Shown: piece after piece, positions 48,201 to 55,000 of the stretch
How the letters are laid out: each line of letters opens with the position of its first letter
Numbering within the stretch: the first letter of the stretch is position 1
NCBI GenBank assembly: GCA_905221605.1
Contig: CAJNDS010000324.1
Location: 434,640-498,639 of the forward strand
DNA: 64,000 nt
Direction of reading: 5' to 3'
From: Symbiodinium natans
Lineage: Eukaryota > Sar > Dinophyceae > Suessiales > Symbiodiniaceae
The notes under the pieces: generated by a model
Databases searched by the model: none
Told to the model about the DNA's origin: nothing
What the model saw: the letters and a program-made list of their open reading frames with translations, nothing else
Translations under genes and position numbers: made by a program

Positions 48201-48809
48201 AAGGGGGTGCATCCTAGGGTGCATTGGCATGGTCTGATGGTTGCTTGCTTCGTGGGTCTTGTTTTCGAAGTGTCCTATGTCAGGGTTCACAGGTGGCAAG
48301 ATCTTGACCCCAGGGCCTATAAGCCCTAAAACCTCGGACCTGGGATTGGGTATAGGGTTTAGGGGTTTAGGGGTTTAGGGTTTAAGGGTTTAGGGTTTAG
48401 GGTTTAGGGTTTAGGGTTTAGGGTTGTTCGGGTTTAAGGCTTCAAGGTCTACGAAGCGACAAGTGGTGCCTGTGAGGTTTTCTTACGTATAATGCCGAAG
48501 TACTACCCTAAACTAAACCCTAAACCCTAAACCCTAAACCCTAAACCCTAGGATGCCTCCGCAGAGTTCCTGGGCACTATGCGCCTCGTGAAAGATCAGC
48601 GACCGTGGTCACGCGCCTCACAAAACAGGCGCAGACATCAAGCACGGCAGCCTCTACACTGTACGTGCCGGTGCGACGTAAGCACTCAACAAAACACAGC
48701 ACGAGCCAATCAACAACAGCCAGCAACAGAACAACAAGGACAACAAACAACAAAGGCAGCACAAACACAGGCAGCGAGCGCCTTGGGTTCTCACCTGCCC
48801 CTGCAGTAG
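22531..48809 (+). CDS. Gene D: candidate multi-exon gene of unknown function hosting the endonuclease ORF in an intron
   Basis: I do not recognise the product. Candidate exons: 22531-22544, 24112-24160, 24491-24570, 26023-26065, 26867-26909, 27884-27936, 29255-29345, 33621-33671, 34357-34415, 35285-35335, 36374-36397, 37842-37868, 38140-38166, 38399-38417, 42111-42185, 42526-42582, 43996-44027, 45465-45539, 46702-46731, 48552-48809 (TAG). Phases agree and sum to 386 codons. Readable peptides include KLRMPGSGIGFEPLLEPRGG, YLLQYDGVVECHCE, SEDEKLILQQILPAEPK, RDIPGSTYRRSFRLHEVEG, acidic ASAEDEADAGPVTEEAEP, KPRLFFVGRELKEPRHL and AADLIVGRSNVPQDIVGRQY. Donors are split about evenly between GC and GT. 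The last exon contains an in-frame, CAA-rich 129-nt stretch (48678-48806) bounded by GTAAGC and CTGCAG, which may be a retained or real intron. Very short exons 1 and 11-14 are weakest. The set could really be two genes. Confidence 0.35.
22545..24111. other. Gene D intron 1
   Basis: Degenerate TTCAGGG/TTCACGG units (22820-22960), the family V copy 2 (23324-23432), TA microsatellites (23600-23660, 23780-23830), and CCCTAAA (24060-24108) just before the acceptor CCCTAG. ORFs here are short and unconvincing. Confidence 0.45.
23324..23432. mobile_element. Dispersed repeat family V, copy 2
   Basis: Near-identical to 14711-14821, including TTAGATCCTTAGCC, GGGTTTATTGGG and the end AAGTGCAGCCAAG. 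Confidence 0.75.
24380..24736. repeat. Arrays flanking gene D exon 24491-24570
   Basis: 10-mers of ACAACCCTAA type (24385-24455) precede the exon. GGGTGTA then TTTAGGG units (24595-24736) follow it within about 25 bases. Confidence 0.75.
24737..26022. other. Gene D intron 3
   Basis: Mostly unique sequence with a family XI relative (25303-25416), a CCCTAAA/CCCTGAA array (25411-25540), a TTTAGGG block (25755-25815), dispersed repeat VII (25832-25880), and CCCTAAA ending in ACTACTAAACTGAAG, a good branch point and acceptor, before exon 26023. Confidence 0.5.
26450..26551. mobile_element. TIR element family II, copy 2
   Basis: The ends TTGGGATTATTCCCTTTAT and ATAAGGGGTAGCATCCCAA are inverted repeats. 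The core shares CTACTAAGGACTGTTAG with 2052-2143. Confidence 0.65.
27240..27475 (+). repeat. Poly-G runs, TTTAGGG and TTGAGGG array
   Basis: G runs (27267-27285 and 27350-27360), then eight TTTAGGG units and about eight TTGAGGG units (27361-27470), a clean switch of the repeated unit. The rest of the intron (27476-27883) is unique and shows no gene. Confidence 0.7.
28317..29040. repeat. TTTAGGG block and large CCCTAAA/CCCCAAA array
   Basis: TTTAGGG (28317-28395), a unique spacer, then CCCTAAA (28590-28684) switching abruptly to about 40 CCCCAAA units (28690-29010) and back to CCCTAAA. The Gly/Phe/Trp/Leu-rich ORFs of about 110 codons on the opposite strand are repeat translations. Confidence 0.85.
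29358..29423 (+). repeat. TTTAGGG array after gene D exon 7
   Basis: Nine perfect units start 13 bases after the exon end, at the 5' end of the intron that holds the endonuclease ORF. Confidence 0.8.
29424..30864. other. Repeat-poor sequence upstream of the endonuclease ORF
   Basis: Nearly free of TTTAGGG. A hairpin, CCTTTCAGCC...GGCTGAAAGG, lies at 30201-30227. Short ORFs on both strands (29.6-30.9 kb) overlap each other and show no recognisable domain. I see no clear promoter. Confidence 0.35.
30865..32199 (+). CDS. LAGLIDADG-family homing endonuclease-like protein (444 aa, intronless)
   Basis: This is the only long intron-free ORF with clear protein character. Two LAGLIDADG motifs are visible: YMAGFFDGDG at residues 132-141 and YFAGFFDAEG at 258-267. 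Their acidic residues, D140 and E266, sit at the usual metal-binding catalytic positions. The motifs are about 126 residues apart, fitting a monomeric two-domain enzyme that cuts one long DNA site. After motif 1 come beta-strand-like stretches such as GGTVEVRSQGVG and NWRLEGPGC. The tail (about 375-440) is Arg/Glu/Ala-rich and probably helical or coiled coil. Residues 1-60 are basic with few acidic residues, so organelle targeting is possible. The ORF lies on the same strand inside the candidate gene D intron 29346-33620, in a segment nearly free of TTTAGGG repeats. It could be an active selfish gene, or a domesticated protein used in organelle RNA splicing. Confidence 0.85.
   Translation: MMHRSLFATSVRTNLDNVKQSHCSLVPRICLRLLREGALLGFCFDARKQKLCGYSLHARSFRAYCGEDGKKQGARGSAAALKEQIAQLRKDLHATPWKTLSRVLVENDVLQLPWKGPDWKTLPEPSPEEMSYMAGFFDGDGCVTEKSNLSGCRLAVSQAFDASAVLVRYANLFGGTVEVRSQGVGLQKPVLNWRLEGPGCKHVSNLLATASVVKHKQLALAAKWPKDTDGRKLAKHKLRGWKHGSTDTQTHGCVSWSYFAGFFDAEGCIKITTTGNLMLTICQKREAILNVIKVFLADQSIHSELYNCRTHGCLSIHRRGDCEAVLQRMQHAGLLVKAQHAEIALNTEKTGPSRAREQLGLLVGNQSFGKRLDEAGCLRAQEIRRMRQQVWYLKSRGQEDAAAARLLAAQELVAKHDLLKLKAERDMLLRHAAFIQRLSGSMWE
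32200..33620. other. Sequence downstream of the endonuclease ORF
   Basis: Unique, repeat-poor to about 32.9 kb, then short TTTAGGG blocks (33135-33190) and a short CCCTAAA stretch before exon 33621-33671. No further ORF is convincing. Confidence 0.4.
33672..35284. other. Gene D introns 8-9
   Basis: A poly-G run (33689-33713), G-rich degenerate repeats, and unique sequence with overlapping ORFs (33774-34280) that lack recognisable domains. A CCCTAAA block (34477-34523) and further unique sequence follow. Exon 34357-34415 lies inside. Confidence 0.4.
35363..36373. repeat. Gene D intron 10: TTTAGGG, CCCTAAA, TTTAGGG, family II element
   Basis: TTTAGGG (35363-35420) begins 28 bases after the exon; CCCTAAA (35650-35780); TTTAGGG (35872-35945); then the family II copy (35973-36075) and degenerate C-rich sequence. 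Confidence 0.7.
35973..36075. mobile_element. TIR element family II, copy 3
   Basis: TTGGGACGTTCCCCTTAT on the left, and GGAGGAACATCCC on the right. The core CTAACAGTCCTTCATGGGGAT matches the other copies. Confidence 0.6.
36398..37841. repeat. Gene D intron 11
   Basis: TTTAGGG variants (36478-36630), a poly-C run (36785-36797), CCCTAAA (36807-36865), a GGGTTTTTA 9-mer region with poly-T (37190-37345), TTTAGGG (37495-37548), CCCTAAGC/CCCTAAA (37672-37780). No gene seen in the spacers. Confidence 0.6.
37888..38139. mobile_element. TTTAGGG array plus family IV TIR element
   Basis: TTTAGGG units (37888-37957) abut a family IV copy (37959-38069; left arm CTAGGATGCCCAGTAGTGCCC, right arm TTTCTGGGCAACCTAG). 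CCCTAAA (38073-38112) follows, then TACTAAT and CCATCAG, a branch point and acceptor. Confidence 0.55.
38418..42110. other. Gene D intron with a repeat-poor 3.5-kb island
   Basis: From about 38.5 to 42.0 kb TTTAGGG arrays are almost absent. The sequence has several overlapping ORFs of 60-170 codons on both strands without recognisable domains, and the tandem repeat at 39965-40830. The first 60 bases and last 110 bases return to repeat-like sequence. Confidence 0.4.
39965..40830 (+). repeat. Six to seven diverged tandem copies of a roughly 145-bp unit
   Basis: The segment GGTTTGCTGTTGTGAGGTTT and the following TCGGGG...CTTGCGG...AGAGGCGTGGG recur near 39970, 40087, 40239, 40500, 40636 and 40780, with a weak copy near 40375. 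Purine-rich and T-rich stretches alternate. The ORFs here are unlike known proteins. Confidence 0.75.
42186..42525. repeat. Gene D intron 15 with TTTAGGG, TTGAGGG and TTCAGGG runs
   Basis: Immediately after exon 42111-42185 TTTAGGG-like units start. Homogeneous TTGAGGG (42265-42302) and TTCAGGG (42302-42332) sub-blocks follow. A CCCTAAA stretch precedes the TCTTGCAG acceptor. Confidence 0.7.
42583..43995. repeat. Gene D intron 16 with CCCTAAA arrays and a TIR element
   Basis: CCCTAAA 42645-42723 and 43417-43491, plus 43888-43950 just before the acceptor. It holds the element at 42833-43006. Unique spacers 43010-43400 and 43495-43880 show no gene. Confidence 0.65.
42833..43006. mobile_element. 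TIR element family VIII containing a TTTAGGG array
   Basis: The left arm GGTAGGATAAGGGGGACCCTT is the inverse of the right arm AAGGGTCCCCCTAATCCTACC, with one mismatch. Eight TTTAGGG units (42855-42912) sit just inside the left arm. Confidence 0.7.
44028..45464. other. Gene D intron 17
   Basis: TTTAGGG (44068-44110), a diverged family III copy (44284-44360), degenerate CCCTAAA (44820-45100), a GGGTTTCA/GGGTTGAA region (45110-45190), then a TTTAGGG array (45338-45431) close to the acceptor, opposite to the usual orientation. Confidence 0.5.
45540..46701. repeat. Gene D intron 18: GGGTTTTT run, family I element, TTTAGGG
   Basis: GGGTTTTT/GGGGTTTT units (45545-45640) start at the exon edge and grade into TTTAGGG (45640-45668). 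The family I copy is at 45875-46007. TTTAGGG (46605-46672) lies near the 3' end. Confidence 0.65.
45875..46007. mobile_element. TIR element family I, copy 3 (best preserved)
   Basis: Left GGGTAGTTTCACGGGCCCTT and right AGGGACCATGCAACTACCC. The core has GTATATAAGGGGTACCC. About 133 bp, no ORF of its own. Confidence 0.75.
46826..47105. mobile_element. TIR element family III flanked by a direct duplication
   Basis: Perfect 9-base and near-perfect 20-base arms (GGGTTTACGAAAATAGGGG / CCCCTATTTTCGCAAACCC) at 46948-47027. On both sides lies related sequence with GCCCTCAAAGGGTTTATGGTT (46836-46860 and 47037-47058) and a matching GTATGTGAC end. Confidence 0.7.
47727..47940 (+). repeat. GTTTAGGG 8-mer array
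   Basis: About 23 units of GGGGTTTA (one extra G per repeat) with an occasional A variant, switching to normal TTTAGGG in the last four units. Confidence 0.9.
48357..48551. repeat. Arrays before gene D last exon
   Basis: TTTAGGG (48357-48427), a unique spacer, then CCCTAAA (48507-48550) ending in CCCTAG, which serves as the candidate acceptor of exon 48552. Confidence 0.6.
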
Positions 48810-49098
48810 CTTGCAGTTTGCTCAGGTATCAACCTTAGCACCCTAAACCCTAAACCCTAAACCCTAAACCCTAAACCCTAAACCCTAAACCCTAAACCCT
48901 AAACCCTAAACCCTAAACCCTAAACCCTAACCCTAACCCTAAACCCTAAACCCTAAACCCTAAACCCTAAACCCTAAACCCTAAACCCTAAACCCTAAAC
49001 CCCCTAAACCCTAAACCCTAACCCCAAACCCTAAACCCTAAACCCTGAACCCTAAACCCTATACCAACCCTAGGCCCCGAAGCCTCCAATACAGATCC
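48810..49098 (-). repeat. Gap between genes D and G, mostly CCCTAAA
   Basis: About 290 bp. CCCTAAA units fill 48840-49062, followed by a short unique stretch with CCAATACAG just before the gene G ATG. That AG would suit leader trans-splicing. Confidence 0.65.
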
Positions 49099-52000
49099 AT
49101 GGCCCCATCCCAGGCTTCAAAGGTAAGTTGGAGGCCAGGACGTCCACAACTTTAGCAGTGCTTAAGGGTTTAGGGTTTAGGGTTTAGGGTTTAGGGCTAT
49201 GGGAAAGTTGAGAACGAGGGTCCTTCTCTGAGGTGGTTGTTGTTTATTGCTTTGGTGAGTGTAGGAGGGTTCTTTTGACAGGCATTATGGTGATTCTTGC
49301 ATTTGTTTGTTTTGTGGTGTTCTTTTGTTGATACCAATACTGTCCTTCCTACCTTATGTAAACCTTCGAAGGGCTACTTATTTCGGGCATCTAAGGTAAC
49401 GGTACTGGGTCAAGCCCTAGCTCCTAGCTCCTAAACCCTAAACCCTAAACCCTAAACCCTAAACCCTAAACCCTAAACCCTAAACCCTAAACCCTAAACC
49501 CTAAACCCCGAAAACCCTAAAACCCTAAAACCCTAAAACCCTAAAACCCTAAAACCCTCAACCTCTATAAGGTGCATGATTCTATCATTTTGCGCTGGGA
49601 GGCTCGTAGAACCCTAAGGCAGGTTGCGCAATCCCTCAGTATGGTTCCTAGCCTTCTTTGAACTTTGAAGGGTTCTGAAGTAGCTGCCTTAAACCCTAGC
49701 CACAAACCCTAAATCCTAGACCCCCTAAACCTGAACTCGAAACCCTAGCCCTAAACCCTAAACCCTAAACCCTAAACCCTAAACCCTAAACCCTAAACCC
49801 TAAACCCTAAACCCTAAACCCTAAACCCTAAACCCTAAACCCTAAACCCTAAACCCTAAACCCTAAACCCTAAACCCTAAACCCAATAAACCCTAAACCC
49901 TAAACCCTAAACCCTAAACCCTAAACCCTAAACCCTAAACCCTAAACCTAAGCCCTAACCCTAAGCCCTAAGCCCTAAGCCCTAAACCCTAAACCCTAAA
50001 CCCTAAACCCTAAACCCTAAACCCTAAACCCTAAACCCTAAACCCTAAACCCTAAACCCTAAACCCTAAACCCTAAACCCTAAACCCCAGCCCTAAACCC
50101 CTAAGAGGGGTGCCTAGAACCGCGGAGCCCCATCATGCTTCCCAGTCGGGTTTGGCGCCGGCCCTTTGGTGCGGCCGAAAGTTCCACAAGGCAACCTTCT
50201 TGGGTTTCGGGTTTAGGGTTTAGGGTTTAGGGTTTAGGGTTTAGGGTTTAGGGTCTGGGGGTTTAGGGGTTTAGGGTTTAGGGTTGAGGTGTACCGCCTG
50301 GGGTTTAGGTTTTAGGGATTTGGGGTTTGTGTGCTTAAGGGCTTTGGTCGAAGAGTCTAGGGCTTTTTCGCTTAGGGTTGAGTAGGGGTACATGGGGGTT
50401 GAGGCGTTAAGGGCTTTTGGGTTCCGTTTTTAGGGCCATGGGGTTTAGGGTTTACGGTGTGCAGAACGTTGTGGGTGAAAGTTTTGGCTTTTTTGGGGAG
50501 GAAGTTTTGGCTTGAGCATTTGAAGTGTTGGGGGGGTGCCTTGGGGAGCTCTCAGAGGAGTTTTTTGACCTCAAACCGCGAAACGAATTAGTGGCAGCCA
50601 CTAACTCGTTTTACGGTCGTTTTGGGGGGGGTGCCTTGAGGGCTCTCAAAAGAGGCTTTTGACCTAGACCCGCGAAACGAGTTGCAGACACTGAGTCGTT
50701 TCGCGGTCGTTTTGGGGGAGTGCCTTTGGGGAGCTCTCAGGGCATTGTCTACATGATTTTTAGGGCGAAAAGTATTGTTGACACACCTCGCCTCGCCACC
50801 TGTATTTCTTTCAAAGCCTACGGCCTAATGGATAAGCACTCGATGTTGATAGCGATGTGTCTCGATACTGGTCTGCTTCGATTCGGTTCGATACCGATAC
50901 CGCGCATCAGCGATACCTCACGGTTCGGTATCGATACGGATTCGATATCGATAACAGTATTGTTGAAACATCCATGATTTCTTCTAAACCAACTGAAATC
51001 GACATTTAATTCAGGTCCGGAGTTTTGGGCGACATGCGTTTTGGGCAGATCTTGGGCGGGTTTTGTTTTTTTGCTTGGGGTGTTTTTGGCAGCTTTAGGT
51101 TTGCTAACACAAGTTGCCTGGTTGGGTGGGGAGGGGGTTGGGGATTTCTGAACACCTGTGTTGGGTCTTAGCGCGAACGGCAGCTTCCAGTGCCATCACC
51201 GCCAGCTCATGAGCTCATGCGCAACTGCTGGAGATTCGGGGCATGCAGACGTGTACAGCAAAAGCTATGCGGTTTAGGGTTTCGGGTTTGGGGTTTGGGG
51301 TCCAGTATAGGGCTTATAAGGTTTAGGGTTTAGGGTTTAGGTTTTTAGGGTTTAGGGTTTAGGGTCCACCACAGCACCCATGGTGGCACCAGGGAGCATA
51401 CTCCCACGAAGAGAAGGTACTTGTGGCAGGGCGTAGCGGCGTAGCGCAGCGCCTCCCATCCTCTCCCTTCCCAGAGACTCCAGTATATATATATATATAT
51501 AGTTAAGGAATATACCTTAAATCATATTAGGGGTCCTATTATAATTTCAGGTTGCTTAATTAGGGAATATTGCAGTCTATGGGTTCCCTTCCCCACACGC
51601 CAGGCGGTAGAAGCCACACCTGACAAGTGGATCACCTTCGGCCGAAAGCAGGCTGGGAGGGTTTAGGGTTTAGGGTTTAGGGTTTAGGGTTTAGGGTTTA
51701 GGGTTTAGGGTTTAGGGTTTAGGGTTTAGGGTTTAGGGTTGGAGCCTACACCTTGCGTGACGTTCCCTGAAGCTCCCATACTGAACCTGGTGTCAGCCCG
51801 CTAAACCCTAAATCCTAAACCCACATTCTGGTTGAAGATACATCTTATGGGGTGTCTGGCTCTCGAAAACTGCAAATCACATCTATCAAAGAGTGGCACT
51901 CCTTGTAAGTCGCTTAAGGTTTAGGGTGGCATGCTTCACTCCCATTGCGAATTAGGGTTTAGGGTTTAGGGTTTAGGATTTAGGGTTTAGGGTTTAGGGT

Positions 52001-55000
52001 TTAGGGTTCGGAGTTTAGGGGTTCGGAGTTTAGGGTTTAGGGTTTAGGGTTTAGGGTTTAGGGCTTAGGGTTTAGGGTTTAGGGGATGGGGTTGGGGGAA
52101 ACTTCCGCAGGGCTCCACCGTCCTCATGGACAAGCCCTTCGTCTCCCACACGCACTGCAAAGTCAGCACCTCCCCTGGGAAAGCGCGGCTTTTGGGGTTT
52201 AGGGTTTAGGGTTTAGGGTTTGAAGTGGAAAGGGACCTGTCGAGGTAGGGGGCGTGTAATGTGGGCTGAAGGGAGAGGGGTAGGGTTTAGAGTTTAGGGT
52301 TTGGGGTTTACAGTGTAGGGTTTAGGGTTTGGGTTACGGTTTAGGGCAGTTTTGCAGGATAGGGTTTAGGGTTTAGGGTTTAGGGTTTAGGGTTTAGGGT
52401 TTAGGGTTTAGGGTTTAGGGTTTAGGGTTTAGGGTTTAGGGTTTAGGGTTTAGGGTTTAGGGTTTAGGGTTATAGGGTTTAGGGATCAGTTGGGGTTTGA
52501 GAGGGTCTAGCACTGCTGCCCTGCACAGCTTGTCGGATTTTTGAGTGGTTGGGGTTTTGGGGTTTTGGGGTGTTGGTTGTTGGGGTGTTGGGGTTTGGCG
52601 GTTTCGGGTTTTGGGGTTTTGGGGTTTTGGGGTTTTGGGGTTTTGGGGTTTTGGGGTTTTGGGGTTTTGGGGTTTTGGGGTTTTGGGGTTTTGGGGTTTT
52701 GAGTTTTTGGGGTTTTGGGGTTTTGGGGTTGTGCGTGCAAGGTTAAGGGTGTCTGTTTGTGTTCTTCGGGTTTGCGTTTCAGTGTTAGATGTAGGGTTTT
52801 CGGTTCCAGGACTGTGGTTCTTCAGGGCTTTCGGGAGTTAGGCTTGAGGGTTTCAAAGCTTTTGAGTTTCAGGGCTTATGGTCTAGGCTTTCAGGGTTTG
52901 GGAGTTCAGAAGCTTATGGACCCGAAATCATACATCCGCCAAAACCACCTATAGAGGCCTACCTAAAAACCCTATTCTAATTTCCATATGTATGTATACA
53001 TATACACATATTCATACATATATATATATATATGCATTTGGATATCTCCCAAAGACCAAAAGACTGCATTCCAGACTCCCCACTGTCTAAACCCTACATC
53101 CTAAAACCCCACAGCCCTCGACCCCCCACCCCTCCCCCCCCCCCCCAAACCCATAAAAACGCGGAACACCCAAAACTCCAAAGCCCTAAACCCCCCAAAA
53201 ACTCGCAAAATGAAGCAAAACAAACCCCCACAACCTAAACACCTGGAAGCCCTAAACCCCTTCGGGGTACTTGCAAACGATCTTTTTTTGGTTGCTAGAA
53301 TCCTAGAATCCCTAAGGAAGAGCTAACACAATTTAAGTAGAGTTCGAGCCCCTTGAAAGCCAAATCCCTAAGACACTGGAACCCCCCCCCCCCCCAAAGG
53401 AAAAAAAAAAAACAATAAATCTAAAAACCTAGAAGCCCCAAGCCCCTGAAAGCCCGTTAAAAATCCCTAAACCCCTTAGAGCCCCTTGAAACCCCAAATC
53501 CCCGAAGACACTGACACCTGAAAACCCGCAAACGGGTTTAGGGTTTAGGGTTTAGGGTTTAGGGTTTAGGGTTTAGGGTTTAGGGTTTAGGGTTTAGGGA
53601 TCGAAGCGGAGGATGGTATTCCCAACAGAGGCGCCTTGGCTTTCTGAGCTCCGGGGGCAGGGTTTAGGGTTTAGGGTTTAGGGTTTAGGGTTTAGGGCTT
53701 AGGGCTTAGGGCTTAGGGCTTAGGGCTTAGGGTTTAGGGTTTAGGGTTTAGGGTGTAGGGTGCATTCTAAACTTGTAGCTAAGGGCCTCTTAGCGCGGTC
53801 CTGTAGGGTGTTTACGCTTAGGGTTGAGGGTTCCGAGGGTCTCTTAATCGGGTCCTTTAGGGTGTATACGTTTGGGGTTGGGTCGGGGGAAGTTAGATGG
53901 TCTCTTAATCTGGTCCCTTACCTCCTTTCAAGGGTTCCGAACCTTTTTTGTAATATGGTTCCCAACCCATGTTGGCTTCTGGGAGGTTTTCCTTGTGCGT
54001 GAGTTTACAGGGGAACCTATATACAGCCATTCTTGAAAGGGGTTTACGTTTTAGGGTTTGGGGTAGGCTTCTACTGTAGTGTTCAGGCTGCGCAGCTGGT
54101 TGGGTGTCGGGTTTTTGGGCTGATACTTCTTGGCAGGCCAGTGGTACCCTGTACCCTGCTTTTTTTGGCTCCGGGTTCCCTAATAAAAATGACCAGCCCA
54201 AAAAAGGGTGCCCTTACTAGTATAATATGTTTGCTGGGCTACCGAGACGTAGAGTTTTGAAGCCCAAGGCTTGGTTGGACGCTCTGCTCTAATTGCTCGA
54301 CTGAGCAGAATCAGTATAGAGAGGATGCTGAATCAGCAGAGAGCATCTTCTCTTCCCATGGACCTCAACTTCCTGGGACCCTTGTACAATTATTGTAGGC
54401 CTATAAACTAACCCGCCCTCCCCCAACAGAAACCTGAGCCAAACTCAGCCACCTGAACACGCGAGGCGCTTCTACATCGTCGACAGCAGCACACGCGGGA
54501 CCTACGTCAACGACGAGAAGGCCCGCGGTGTCCGCGGGCATGTTGGAGCGCACGGTCCTGGGAAGTTTATCGGGTTGACGCTTCTAAGCTTTAAAACCCT
54601 AAAATTGGGATGTAATTACTGCATAGTAACAGTCGTTAGTAGGGAGTATGATATAACTCTACACACCGTAAACCTGAACTCCTAAATTCCCGATTAAGAG
54701 AAAGGAAGATAGTGCAGTCATTGGGTTTAGCGTATGGGGTCTAGGGTTCAGGAGGTGCCCACATGAGCATAACTTGAGCCTACTTCGCATTGAGTAGTTA
54801 TCAACCCTAAACCCAAAACCTGGTTTCAAGGTTGGGGTGGGGACAGGCCCTATACCCTACAATTGAAAAGTTACACGATCCCATGAGCCATGTCCATGCC
54901 AAACCACCTAAACCCGAAACCCGAAACCCCAAGCCCCTAAACCCCTAAACCTGAACCCAAAACCCTTAAACCCCCAACCATAAACCCCAAAACCCAAAAC

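Noticed and set aside
180-50102. TTTAGGG arrays as chromosome telomeres
   Set aside because: Blocks are short, occur dozens of times in both orientations and lie between coding islands; the window does not end in one.
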